This document shows positions 1-10,272 of a stretch of DNA of 34,335 nt, in pieces. This DNA is from Kordiimonadaceae bacterium (GTDB lineage: Bacteria > Pseudomonadota > Alphaproteobacteria > Sphingomonadales > Emcibacteraceae). How positions within the stretch are numbered: the stretch's first letter is position 1; each line of letters starts with the position of its first letter. The position numbers were made by a program, and so were the translations under genes. The stretch spans positions 1 to 34,335 of the forward strand of contig JABIPV010000263.1 in assembly GCA_018699075.1 (NCBI GenBank), given 5' to 3'. The notes beneath the pieces are model-generated. The model was given only the letters and a program-made list of their open reading frames with translations, ran no database searches and was not told the DNA's origin.

Positions 1-480
1 GCCGGAGAGGTCGTCACCCAAAATATCCTGGATCAACATCATGCAGCCCACGGGCGTGCAGGAAAACAAGCCGTCGCCGCCCGATAGTAACAGGCCGGCA
101 TTTTCATTGGTGAGGCCGTCAACATCCTTGGCGGGGTCGATGGCGGCAATGATGGGGCGTTCTTCCAAATGATCCGGCAAGGGTAATTGAACCAAAATAC
201 CGTGAACTTTTTCGTCCTCGTTAAGTTCTTTTACTTTAGCTATAAGTTCTGCCTCACTGACATCATCATTCATCAAATGTTCATAACTGTTCATGCCTGC
301 AGCTTTGGTAGATTTATTTTTATTTCTCACATAAACTTGGCTTGCGGGGTCTTCACCAACGAGTACAACAGCTAACCCAGGAGTGAGATCGTAATTTTCT
401 TTTAAAATAGCTACTCTTTTTGCGACGTCTTCTTTTATTTTTGCCCCAAAGGCTTTTCCATCGATAATTGATGCGGTCAT
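1..480 (-). CDS. folD: Bifunctional methylenetetrahydrofolate dehydrogenase/cyclohydrolase FolD, N-terminal part (runs off the window)
   Basis: Reverse-strand translation from the ATG at 480: MTASIIDGKAFGAKIKEDVAKRVAILKENYDLTPGLAVVLVGEDPASQVYVRNKNKSTKAAGMN...GILVQLPLPDHL...DPAKDVDGLTNENAGLLL...CTPVGCMMLI, with FolD-typical VG-DPAS-VYV-K and LPLP/DVDG motifs. Missing from the ORF track because it is truncated. Confidence 0.96.
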   Translation of the reverse strand, partial: MTASIIDGKAFGAKIKEDVAKRVAILKENYDLTPGLAVVLVGEDPASQVYVRNKNKSTKAAGMNSYEHLMNDDVSEAELIAKVKELNEDEKVHGILVQLPLPDHLEERPIIAAIDPAKDVDGLTNENAGLLLSGGDGLFSCTPVGCMMLIQDILGDDLSG

Positions 481-497
481 AGGGTATCCTTTAGAAA

Positions 498-797
498 TTA
501 TGCGAGACGAATGAGCGCTTCTGCGATGAATGGTGTTCCGTATCTTAGGATAAGAAATAATATAATTGGGGAAAAGTCCATTCCGCCAAGATCAGGAAGT
601 ACGTTTCTAATTGGTCCTAGTATAGGTTCAAAAAGTTTGTGCAATGCGCCGTACACTATACTGACGAACTTATTATACGCATTAATTACATTGAACGACA
701 TCAATATAGAAATGATAATATAGACAAATAAAAGCGTTGAAATCAGACTAGATACGCCCATAACTAAATCTGCAAGTAAATAAGCAAAATTGCCCAT
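498..797 (-). CDS. YggT family membrane protein
   Basis: 99 aa; hydrophobic segments plus YGALHKLFEPILGPIRNVLPDLGGMDFSPIILFLILR, the typical YggT motif. Confidence 0.9.
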   Translation of the reverse strand: MGNFAYLLADLVMGVSSLISTLLFVYIIISILMSFNVINAYNKFVSIVYGALHKLFEPILGPIRNVLPDLGGMDFSPIILFLILRYGTPFIAEALIRLA

Positions 798-970
798 TTT
801 TAATCCATTCTTTTTTGTTAAAAAACTTTATACCTAAGTAGATGTAATTGCTAGGGAGCTATCTTTCAATAGATAGTTGTTAAAAAGGGTAGGAAAATAG
901 TTATTTTGTTAACTTTTTGGCACTATTCTGCTACCCAGATAAATGTATCTGAAGAAATCAGAGAAAAAAT

Positions 971-3747
971 GTGGTAGATTTTAGTTTAATCAGTTTAAAT
1001 ACGTCGCTTTTTGGCAGCCAGTTTAATGCCAATAACGGCATAGGTGCGAGCTCTTTTAGTGCTTTGCAATCCTTTTCTGCCAGTAATTCATCTGCGATAG
1101 AGACGCCTTGGGCAGAACCTGACGATGCAACACTGCTAAGTCGTTATAATAAAATCAGAAATAAAACACTTTCATTAATGAAAACACCAGTGCAGTACGG
1201 GAAGCCGGCTTTGATAAAGATGATAAAGCGCTCTTCACACTCTATTCCGCGCTTAATGATTTAAAGACAATTGCTGAGTATGCTAAATCCGATAGTACGC
1301 CCGCATCATTACTTGCCAGCTTAAGCAGTCAGTTCCGAGGGGGACTAGCAGAAGTTGACCAATATGTAAAACAGGCAGAGCTAGATAAACTAATTATTAT
1401 GGCTGGGGAAAAGAAATCATACGTTACCTCAGATGCGACTATGGGAAAAACGGATACGGATATTCATGGCCTTGAAGTGCAAACCGTTAATAAAACTGCG
1501 CCGATAGCAGGCTTAAACGGCGATGAAGTGTTCACCATCAATATTAGTACCAGTAGCACAGCGCAAGATGATATTGTCATTGATCTTTCAGATATTAGTG
1601 GCGATGTGACACTGGAAAGCATAACAAATCTAATTAATAGCAATATTAGTGCCGTAACAACCGTTAATGCCGCTAATGAAACGGTGAGCAAATATAAAAC
1701 ACGTGTGCAGATTGATGAATTAAGCGAAGGGCATTTTGGTTTAACATTTGATGTGGATGGTATCGAAAAACTATCATTCAGTGCGGCTGCATCGACACCT
1801 GCACTTATTATTGCAGGCACAACCAAATCCAGTGATTATGGCTCCGTGGAAACAGGATCAATATCAAAATATACAAACCTTGACGGTACGGGCCTTTCAA
1901 AATCCTATAGCCATGAAATTGTGGGTATTGATGAAGAAGGTTTTGTCATTCCCGCGGATTCGAGCGTTGAAGATAGTGAAGAGACTAAATCAACCTCCCA
2001 AACACTCGAAACAACACCGGTCGCTATTAAAGTGGACAGTCAAGGCAACAGCTATGTCGTTGGTACAACCCAAGGAAATATTGACGGTCAAATTAATGAT
2101 GCAAAAACCAGTGATGTATTTTTATCAAAATACGATTCAGCTGGTACTTTGCTTTGGTCCCGTCTCGTAGGGGCCAGTGATGAGGCGGAAGCGTTTGCCC
2201 TAGAAATTGATGTAGATGATAATGTTATAATTGCAGGCAAGACCAACGAGGAATTAATTGCTTCCGATGTATTTTCAGGTACCGATAGTTTTGTGACAAA
2301 ATATAGCAAGTCCGGTGAAGAACAATGGACACAACAATTGGATACCGCAGTTACGGATCAAGCAAATGCCTTAACGGTTGATGCAAATGGGGATATTTAT
2401 TTTACAGGTCAAGTGTCCGGTAGGCTTAATATAACAACCACCGATAATGGTGCAACGGATGTAATCATTGTTAAATTAGGTGGCCTGAGCGGGACAACTT
2501 TATCGACAACCCAATTAGGAACTTCGGGAAATGATTATGGCAAGCAAATTGCCATCGCTGACGACGGAAATTTACTGGTTCTTGCTGAAGAAGACGGCAA
2601 TGCAATTATACGAAAATTGGATAAAAACAACTTAGATAGTACCCTCGCCACCTATGATATTGGGGATATTGCTGGTGGAGAAATAACAGGACTATCCGTA
2701 GATGGAAATGATATTTATGTATCCGGGTCTACTTTAAGCGGATCCTTAAATGGTGGTTCAGTTGCGAATGCTTACAGCGGGGGCAAAGATGGCTTTGTTA
2801 CCAAATTAAGCGATAACGGGTCGAGCTTTTCGGCTGATTGGACCTCATACCTTGGGACAATATCTTCGGATTCTGTCAGCGGCATTGCTGTTCAAAATGG
2901 ATCCGTTTATGTAGCTGGCACGACCAGCGGTGCATTATCAGGAGAAACGCCAACAGGAATTACGGATGGTTTTAGTGCTCAGTTAAATTCAGCTACAGGC
3001 GCTATAGATTGGCAAGAACAATTCGTCGGCACCGAAGGCTATAATGAAAATACTGCAGTAGCCTTTTCCTCCAGTGGCTCCTCTGTCCTTGATAAACTTG
3101 GCCTAGCGACTGGATCCATAAGTAATTCTGAAACAAGAAATATTGAGACCCAAACTTCGGCGCGGGTCGGGGATCATTTTTATATTTCAATTAACGAAGG
3201 TCGTAACTTAAAAATTGATATTCGTGACGGGGATACATTTGATACTCTTGCCAGAAGAATAAATACTTTATCGACCCGTTCACTTAAAGCAAGTGTTACG
3301 TATGGAGAAGATGGCCCTGCATTAAAAATTGAGGCTAAAAACGGTGCTCAAATTGACTTCACGGCAGGCAGTGAAGGTCGAGATGCATTGAGTAAATTAG
3401 GCTTAGAAGAAAGAAGTATTTTAGCTTCGGAAGTGCTCTTTAATTCGACGACTGCCGATCCTTTTGCTCCTATAGAGTTAGGTGGCGTGTTTGCGCTTAA
3501 ACTGAATAATGCTTTTTCCTTTAGCAACTCAAAAGAAGCTGAATATATATTCGAACAATTGGACAGTGCCTTAAATGTTATTAAAAGCGCGCATCGCTCA
3601 CTTACTTTTGATCCTATCAAGGCGCAAATTTTGGCAGACTCAAAACTTAATATTGGCCCGCCGCCGCCACATCTACAGGCACAATTAGACAGGTACCGAG
3701 ATGGCCTCCAAAGAGTGCTGTCCGTCACTGGCGGAACATTGATTTAA
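971..3747 (+). pseudogene. Large flagellin/FliD-like protein with central SBBP-type beta-propeller repeats (FlaEY-like?), interrupted by an apparent -1 frameshift near 1199
   Basis: ORF 971-1264 (GTG start) and ORF 1399-3747 lie in different frames. The downstream frame is open from about 1165 and reads REAGFDKDDKALFTLYSALNDLKTIAEYAKSDSTPASLLASLSSQFRGGLAEVDQYVKQAELDKLIIMAGEKK... directly into the annotated ORF. Adding one G at GGG 1199-1201 gives ...LMKTPVQYGEAGFDKDDKALF... with no stop. Repeats such as AIKVDSQGNSYVVGTTQG...DVFLSKYDSAGTLLWSRLVG resemble SBBP units. The pseudogene label is provisional: sequencing error or recoding is also possible. Confidence 0.72.
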
Positions 3748-3765
3748 AAAGAGAAGGGTATTTTT

Positions 3766-4194
3766 TTGAAGTATTTTTACATATTTAAGCTGTTATCAGT
3801 AATTTTTCTGAGCATGCTAATTGGTAATATGGCGTTAGCCGCTGGCTCCGCCCCGCCACCAAAAGCAGAAGAAGAGGTGAGTGAATTTTTGCCAATTCCA
3901 CCAATTAGTGTTGCCATGTATAATAAACGTCAACGTCCCAATGGGACCATGACGGTCATCATGCAATTACAGATCGAAGACGGTGAACAAAGAACTGAGG
4001 CCGAGAAGATACTTCCCAGGCTGACGAATGCATATATGCAAGAAACGCTTAAGCTTGCGATGAATTTTCTTGATGTCAACCGTCCAATAAATATCAATAT
4101 GCTGAGCCGCGTTCTTCAAGGTGTTACCAACCGTATTTTACGCCACGAGCACGCCCGTGTTTTAATCGGCGATGTGGCCGTTCAAAAAAGATAA
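3766..4194 (+). CDS. FliL-like exported/membrane-anchored protein (putative flagellar-associated)
   Basis: 142 aa, TTG start after an agaaggg RBS-like sequence; N-terminal hydrophobic signal/anchor, then VIMQLQIEDGEQRTEAEKILPRLTNAYMQETL...NRILRHEHARVLIGDVAVQKR, resembling the FliL C-terminal domain pattern. Confidence 0.5.
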   Translation: MKYFYIFKLLSVIFLSMLIGNMALAAGSAPPPKAEEEVSEFLPIPPISVAMYNKRQRPNGTMTVIMQLQIEDGEQRTEAEKILPRLTNAYMQETLKLAMNFLDVNRPININMLSRVLQGVTNRILRHEHARVLIGDVAVQKR

Positions 4195-4200
4195 CCTTCT

Positions 4201-6999
4201 TTAATGGGCCTCATTCCAGTTATCACCTACACCGCAATCAACAGTGAGCGGTACGGATATTTCAAGTGCTGGTAAAGCGGCATTTTCCATAATTCGGGTA
4301 ATGACGGGTAATGTTTTTTCCACTTCCGCTTCGGGGACTTCAAAAACCAGTTCATCGTGAACCTGAAGAAGCATTTTTGCGTTTAGCCCTGCGTCTACGA
4401 GGGCATCTGGCATTTTGATCATGGCTCGGCGAATGACGTCGGCGGCGGATCCTTGGATGGGGGCGTTAATGGCGGCTCGTTCACCGAACGCACGCTGCAT
4501 TCCATTTTTATCATTGATGCTGCTTATATGAATTTTGCGACCAAATATAGTTTCCACAAATCCATGGGTGCGGCAATATTCTTTTGTATCTTCCATATAA
4601 TGTTGGATACCAGGGAAACGCTCGAAATATTTATTTATGAATATTTTTGCCTCGCCGCGACCTACGCCCAGTTGTCTTGCTAAGCCAAATGAACTGATGC
4701 CATAAATAATGCCGAAATTAATCGCTTTGGCTTGGCGACGGACAATTGGGTCCATCCCTTCTATCGGAACACCAAACACTTCTGATGCGGTCATTGCGTG
4801 GATATCAATTCCGTCATGGAAAGCTTGTTTTAACGTATCCAGATCAGCAATATGGGCAAGTAGTCGAAGTTCAATTTGACTATAATCTGCTGCAATAAAT
4901 TTATGACCCGCTTTAGGGACAAAAGCGTTTCTAATTTTACGCCCTTCTTCGCTACGAATGGGAATATTCTGTAGATTGGGATCGTTTGAAGAAAGCCTGC
5001 CTGTAGTAGTCGATGCCATTGAATAAGACGTATGAATACGGCCAGTATCTGCATTAATTTCATTTTGCAATGCATCCGTATAGGTGCTTTTTAATTTTGC
5101 AAGCCCACGCCATTCCAGAACTTTTTCTGGCAGCTTATGACCATCTGCTACCAGTTTATCCAGCACATCCACATTTGTACTATAGGCGCCAGTTTTGCTT
5201 TTCTTGCCGCCGGGAATTTCCATCTCGTCAAAAAGTACTTCTCCCAGTTGTTTGGGTGAGGCGATGTTAAAAGGATGACCAGCTAAATCGTGAATTTCTG
5301 TTTCAAGTTCGGCGAGGCGCAAGGCAAAATCATTGGAAAGACGGGCCAGCATTTGCTTATCTACCAGTATGCCTTCTTTTTCCATATCAACAAGAACAGG
5401 AACGAGCGGACGTTCTAATGTTTCATAGACATTGACCATTTTTTCTTGCACCAGGCGTTGTTTAAGAAGGCGGTGCAATCGCCCTGTTATATCTGCGTCT
5501 TCTGCAGCATATTCAGTGGCCTTTTCTATTTCGACCATATCAAAGGTAATTTGTTTTTTTCCCGTTCCAACGATTTCTTTAAAGGGAATGCAGGTAACAT
5601 CAAGGTGAATTTGAGCGAGCGCATCCATACCATGACGATTAACACCAGAATCGAGCACGTAAGACATGAGCATTGTGTCATCAATGGGCGCAATACGAAT
5701 GCCGTGTTTGATCAAGATCAGCGCATCATATTTCATATTCTGACCGATTTTGAGGACCGCAGGATTTTCGAGTAAGGGCTTTAATTTTTTAAGGGCTACA
5801 TCAATGGGAATTTGATCTAGTTTAGGCGCTTCAACGGGTTCACTTAAAAGATCGACTGGGGCTTCAGCCTTTCCTATATGTTGAAGAGGAATATAACAGG
5901 CAATGCCGTTTTCAATAGAGAGTGAAATTCCCACCAGCTTTGCCGCCATTGCATTTACCGAGGTTGTTTCTGTATCGATCGTCACTTGCCTGGCATGTTC
6001 AGCTTTCTTGATCCATAAATCTAATGCGCCTGTGGTGGTGACGGTCTCGTAGGCTACTTCTTTGGGGATTACATTTTCTATCGGTGCGAACTCAGCAGCG
6101 GCCCCGCCACCCATATGATTTAAAATTCGGGTTTGAAGACTTCTGAAATTTTGTTCTTCTAGGAAAGGCATCACTAAATCAGGATCAATATCTTTAAGTT
6201 CAAAATCATTAAAATCGGGTAAGTCAGGAACATCTAAGGCAAGAGTTACGAGCTCAAGACTAATTCTTGCTTGATCTGCAAACTCAATTAGGTTTTCACG
6301 GCGCTTATTTTGTTTAATCTCACCAGCCCGAGCAAGGAGCGTTTCTAAGTCGCCATATTCTTCGAGCAGTAACGCAGCCGTCTTGACGCCAATGCCCGGC
6401 ACGCCTGGTACGTTATCGGAACTATCGCCAGCGAGGGCTTGAATTTCGATTACTTTTTCGGGGCCAAGGCCAAATTTTTCAATAACTTCTTCAGCGCCAA
6501 TATGGCGGTTTTTCATACTATCAAACATGGTGACGTTATCGGTCACCAACTGCATTAGATCTTTATCTGAAGAAACAATCGTCACGCGGTGGCCATCTGC
6601 TTCTGCTTGTTTGGCATAAGTGGCGATGATGTCATCGGCTTCGTATCCTTCTAATTTAATAGACGGCAAATTAAAGGCGGTAACCGCATCATGAATAATT
6701 TGAAATTGTGGTACCAAATCATCTGGGGCTGGTGGACGGTGTGCTTTATATTCAGGATAAATATCATTTCGGAACGTTTTTTTACCTGCATCGAAAATAA
6801 CCGCAAGGTGACTTGGACGTTCGCTGTCTTCCAGATCACGCAGCAATTTAAAAAGCATATTACAAAAGCCGGACACTGCATTTACAGGTGTTCCGTCAGG
6901 GCGGGTAAGGGGGCGAATGGCGTGATAAGCCCTAAAAATAAATCCTGAACCATCAATAAGGTAGAGATGCTTTCCGTTTGACATGTAATTTTGTTCCAT
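4201..6999 (-). CDS. polA: DNA polymerase I (5'-3' exonuclease, 3'-5' exonuclease and polymerase domains)
   Basis: 932 aa; LYLIDGSGFIFRAYHA (5' exo), TIDTETTS / KYDALI / AAEDAD (DEDD-type exo), AADYSQIELRLLAH and LLQVHDELVFEV (pol A and C motifs). A more likely start is the internal ATG near 6984 (MSNGKHLYLIDG). Confidence 0.98.
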   Translation of the reverse strand: MEQNYMSNGKHLYLIDGSGFIFRAYHAIRPLTRPDGTPVNAVSGFCNMLFKLLRDLEDSERPSHLAVIFDAGKKTFRNDIYPEYKAHRPPAPDDLVPQFQIIHDAVTAFNLPSIKLEGYEADDIIATYAKQAEADGHRVTIVSSDKDLMQLVTDNVTMFDSMKNRHIGAEEVIEKFGLGPEKVIEIQALAGDSSDNVPGVPGIGVKTAALLLEEYGDLETLLARAGEIKQNKRRENLIEFADQARISLELVTLALDVPDLPDFNDFELKDIDPDLVMPFLEEQNFRSLQTRILNHMGGGAAAEFAPIENVIPKEVAYETVTTTGALDLWIKKAEHARQVTIDTETTSVNAMAAKLVGISLSIENGIACYIPLQHIGKAEAPVDLLSEPVEAPKLDQIPIDVALKKLKPLLENPAVLKIGQNMKYDALILIKHGIRIAPIDDTMLMSYVLDSGVNRHGMDALAQIHLDVTCIPFKEIVGTGKKQITFDMVEIEKATEYAAEDADITGRLHRLLKQRLVQEKMVNVYETLERPLVPVLVDMEKEGILVDKQMLARLSNDFALRLAELETEIHDLAGHPFNIASPKQLGEVLFDEMEIPGGKKSKTGAYSTNVDVLDKLVADGHKLPEKVLEWRGLAKLKSTYTDALQNEINADTGRIHTSYSMASTTTGRLSSNDPNLQNIPIRSEEGRKIRNAFVPKAGHKFIAADYSQIELRLLAHIADLDTLKQAFHDGIDIHAMTASEVFGVPIEGMDPIVRRQAKAINFGIIYGISSFGLARQLGVGRGEAKIFINKYFERFPGIQHYMEDTKEYCRTHGFVETIFGRKIHISSINDKNGMQRAFGERAAINAPIQGSAADVIRRAMIKMPDALVDAGLNAKMLLQVHDELVFEVPEAEVEKTLPVITRIMENAALPALEISVPLTVDCGVGDNWNEAH

Positions 7000-7085
7000 A
7001 ATTATGATATTTACTTAAGAATATAGATTGACCCGTAGACTAGCGAATGATACCGAATAAACAAGCTCATATTGGATCATAAAAG

Positions 7086-8030
7086 ATGACAGATCAAGAA
7101 CTCGCCATAAAAATTCGCGGCCTAAAAAAAATTTATGGCGGTGAGGGGGCAACAAAACCCAAGGAAGCCCTTAAAGGAATTGATTTATCTATTCCTAGAG
7201 GATCGATTTTTGGCCTGCTTGGGCCTAACGGAGCAGGAAAATCCACCACCATAAATATTATTGCCGGGATTGTTGATAAAACGGAAGGTAATGTTGAAGT
7301 ATGGGGTTTTGATATTGATAAAGACAGCCGTAATGCGAAAGCAAATATTGGTATTGTCCCACAAGAAATAAACTTTGATGTTTATTTTACACCTTTTGAA
7401 ATTTTGGAACTCTATGCGGGGTATTACGGTATTCCCAAAGCGGAACGCCGTTCAGAAGAAATATTAAAGGCCATGCGCCTGGAAGATCAGCGTGATGCTT
7501 ATACCCGCTTTTTATCCGGAGGAATGAAGCGTCGATTACTCGTGGGTAAAGCCATGGTTCATAGTCCACCTATTTTAGTATTGGATGAACCAACGGCAGG
7601 AGTAGACGTGGAACTTCGCCAGCATATATGGCAATATGTACGTGAACTTAATGAAATGGGTGTGACGGTTGTTTTGACCACCCATTATCTGGAAGAAGCG
7701 GAAGAGCTTTGTGATGAGATTGCGATTATAAATCACGGAGAACTTGTTATCTGTGAAAAAACACCGACATTGTTAAAGCAGCTAGATGAGAAAATGGTGG
7801 TTATTCATCCGGTTTCAGCGATTTCTGAAATTCCGGAAATTTTAATGCCATTAGGCGCGAAATTAAATGACGAAGGAGCGATAGTGATACACTTTAGCCC
7901 GAGCGTGATTACAGTCGGTCAAATTTTACAAAAAATTGCGCAAACAGATATTGAAATAGCGGACTTAAAAACTGAAGAAAGCGACCTAGAAGATATTTTC
8001 CTACAGCTTACGAAAAGTAAACAAGAATAA
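7086..8030 (+). CDS. ABC transporter ATP-binding protein (ABC-2/drug-export type)
   Basis: Walker [11 protein letters not shown], signature LSGGMKRR, Walker [14 protein letters not shown]-loop TTHYLEEAE. Confidence 0.93.
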   Translation: MTDQELAIKIRGLKKIYGGEGATKPKEALKGIDLSIPRGSIFGLLGPNGAGKSTTINIIAGIVDKTEGNVEVWGFDIDKDSRNAKANIGIVPQEINFDVYFTPFEILELYAGYYGIPKAERRSEEILKAMRLEDQRDAYTRFLSGGMKRRLLVGKAMVHSPPILVLDEPTAGVDVELRQHIWQYVRELNEMGVTVVLTTHYLEEAEELCDEIAIINHGELVICEKTPTLLKQLDEKMVVIHPVSAISEIPEILMPLGAKLNDEGAIVIHFSPSVITVGQILQKIAQTDIEIADLKTEESDLEDIFLQLTKSKQE

Positions 8031-8041
8031 AGGAAATTAGC

Positions 8042-9673
8042 ATGTCATACAGTCATGAATTTGATGTATTGGTAATCGGAAGCGGTGCCGCGGGGTTAAA
8101 CCTCGCGCTTCATGTAGCAGACAATGCGAACGTTGCTATTCTTTCAAAAAATAAAATATCAAGTGGAAGCACATCCTGGGCCCAAGGGGGGATTGCGGCA
8201 GTTCTTGATGATCGAGATACGATGGAGTCTCATATTGACGACACTATAAAAGCTGGTGCGGGACTTTGTGATTATGAAGCAGTAAAGTTTGTGGTTAGCC
8301 AAGGTAAAGAGGCCATAAATTGGTTAATTGAAAATGGTGCCGATTTCACCAAAGATCATGAGCATGATAAGGAAACCGTTGTCGAAGGGGATTACCATTT
8401 AACCAAAGAAGGCGGACATTCCTTTAGACGCGTTATCCATAGCGCAGATGCCACCGGTAAAGAAGTGCAGATTTCATTAGAAGATAAAGTGCGAAAGCAT
8501 CCAAATATTACGCTTTTTGAACATCATATGGCAGTAGATTTGGTAAGTAATAAAGCAACGAGCCCTGAAGACCGTAGATGTATTGGTGCCTATGTGCTTG
8601 ATACTAAGCGCGGTAAAATTGATGCGTTTAGCGCACGGGCAACGGTACTTGCAACTGGTGGGGCAAGCCGAGTTTATCTTTATACCTCTAATCCTGACGG
8701 CTCAACCGGTGACGGGATTGCCATGGCTTGGCGGTTTGGATGTCGGGTGGCAAATATGGAATTTAACCAATTTCATCCAACCTGTCTTTATCATCCAGAT
8801 GCGCGGACTTTCTTACTTACCGAAGCCCTGCGCGGTGAGGGGGCCTATCTTCGTCTTCCAAATGGAGATCGGTTTATGGACCGATTTGATCCGCGAGGTG
8901 AACTCGCATCCCGTGATATTGTTGCTCACGCCATCGACCATGAAATGAAACGTATTGGCGCGGACTGTCTTTATCTTGATATTTCACATAAGGACGATGA
9001 TTTTATCGTCGAGCATTTCCCGACCATTTATAAGCGCTGTTTAAAACTAGGTTATGATTTAACCAAAGACCCCATTCCGATCGTACCCGCAGCCCATTAT
9101 ACGTGTGGTGGTGTTATGACGGATTTAAAAGCGCGCACAGATGTTAATAATCTTTATGCCATTGGCGAAGTAGCCCACACAGGCCTTCACGGTGCCAATA
9201 GAATGGCCAGTAATTCATTACTTGAATGTTTGGTTTATGCGCATTCAGCATCCAAAGATATTCTGGAAAACCTAAAGGTGGATAAACCGATTGTGATATT
9301 AAAACCGTGGGACGAGAGCCGCGTGACGGACAGTGATGAAGAAGTCGTGGTTTCACATAACTGGAACGAACTGCGTCATTTCATGTGGGATTATGTTGGT
9401 ATTGTCCGCTCAACCCGCCGTCTGCAAAGGGCGGCGCGACGCATTGATATGCTCGCCGGTGAAATTCGTGAATATTATAGTTATTTCCGCATTAGCCCTG
9501 ACCTTCTTGAACTCAGGAACCTTGTCACCGTTGCCGATACAATTGTACGTTCGGCGTTGTTGCGCACTGAAAGTCGTGGTCTGCATCATACGTTGGATTT
9601 TCCGGATTCTGACCCAGAGATGGAGGGACGTAATACAATCCTGAAACCGGCGCGTCGTCCAAACAGCCGATAA
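8042..9673 (+). CDS. nadB: L-aspartate oxidase
   Basis: 543 aa flavoprotein: [87 protein letters not shown]. Confidence 0.96.
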   Translation: MSYSHEFDVLVIGSGAAGLNLALHVADNANVAILSKNKISSGSTSWAQGGIAAVLDDRDTMESHIDDTIKAGAGLCDYEAVKFVVSQGKEAINWLIENGADFTKDHEHDKETVVEGDYHLTKEGGHSFRRVIHSADATGKEVQISLEDKVRKHPNITLFEHHMAVDLVSNKATSPEDRRCIGAYVLDTKRGKIDAFSARATVLATGGASRVYLYTSNPDGSTGDGIAMAWRFGCRVANMEFNQFHPTCLYHPDARTFLLTEALRGEGAYLRLPNGDRFMDRFDPRGELASRDIVAHAIDHEMKRIGADCLYLDISHKDDDFIVEHFPTIYKRCLKLGYDLTKDPIPIVPAAHYTCGGVMTDLKARTDVNNLYAIGEVAHTGLHGANRMASNSLLECLVYAHSASKDILENLKVDKPIVILKPWDESRVTDSDEEVVVSHNWNELRHFMWDYVGIVRSTRRLQRAARRIDMLAGEIREYYSYFRISPDLLELRNLVTVADTIVRSALLRTESRGLHHTLDFPDSDPEMEGRNTILKPARRPNSR

Positions 9674-10033
9674 TCATTGCACTAACTTTATTAGTTTCTT
9701 TTCAAAATACTTAAGCACTTGCGGCAATTCTTGGCCGCGTTTTAGAATTTGTCCCTGACTGCTATGAATGGCAAAGGCGCCTTGTTTATGATGTAGGGCA
9801 GGGGTTTTGGTGATGCGAAATATTGGTCTTTCGCTCGCTTTTTGAAAAACGGCGAACGTAGCAACATCTTTTGAGGCTGAAATTGCATAATCCTTCCAAT
9901 ACCCGGAAGCGACCATTTTCCCGTATATATTTAAAATGGCTTGGAATTCACCACGATCGAAAAAAATCGATTGCGGGGATGCCCTGTGATTATGGGCATT
10001 TTGGAAAGGAATTATTGTGCTCTGATCAGACAT
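9674..10033 (-). CDS. DUF2794 family protein
   Basis: FDRGEFQAILNIYGKMVASGYWKDYAISASKDVATFAVFQKASERPIFRITKTPALHHKQGAFAIHSSQGQILKRGQELPQVLKYF matches the DUF2794 pattern as I recall it. Start placed at internal MSDQST; the ORF track extends to 10069. Confidence 0.82.
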   Translation of the reverse strand: MSDQSTIIPFQNAHNHRASPQSIFFDRGEFQAILNIYGKMVASGYWKDYAISASKDVATFAVFQKASERPIFRITKTPALHHKQGAFAIHSSQGQILKRGQELPQVLKYFEKKLIKLVQ

Positions 10034-10129
10034 TGACCTGATTTTGAGGTCTTTAGATTTTAATTGCAACTAAAATTGCCACAAAATAACCTTATTTCGC
10101 CCCAAACTCTGCCTTAATTGGCTTTTATA

Positions 10130-10145
10130 ACTAATAATTGTTAGT
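10130..10145. promoter_or_regulatory. Candidate operator dyad ACTAATAATTGTTAGT between divergent genes
   Basis: 16-nt near-perfect palindrome (one mismatched pair) in the DUF2794/GST divergent intergenic region. Confidence 0.3.
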
Positions 10146-10149
10146 CCCT

Positions 10150-10222
10150 GCAGCCAGGTGGTCTAAATATTGCGAACCCTTTTCCCTCCCCTTCACCCAG
10201 CAATATTTGATCAACTGGCTGC
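10150..10222. repeat. Large imperfect inverted repeat (stem-loop) with polypyrimidine loop
   Basis: Left arm GCAGCCAGGTGGTCTAAATATTGC (10150-10173) pairs with right arm GCAATATTTGATCAACTGGCTGC (10200-10222): 8 bp + 5 bp (one wobble) + 9 bp, one mismatch and one bulge; loop gaacccttttccctccccttcaccca. Followed by attttta. Confidence 0.75.
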
Positions 10223-10272
10223 ATTTTTATGGCAACCATGTTATGGTTTGAAAAATAAAAAGGGATAATATA

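Noticed and set aside
1165-1264. Programmed -1 ribosomal frameshift as the main explanation for the split gene
   Set aside because: No X-XXY-YYZ slippery heptamer in the upstream reading frame; a single-base loss at GGG is simpler.
1748-2170. 140-aa ORF in another frame of the propeller gene
   Set aside because: Alternative frame of a well-supported coding sequence; His/Gln/Leu-rich translation looks spurious.
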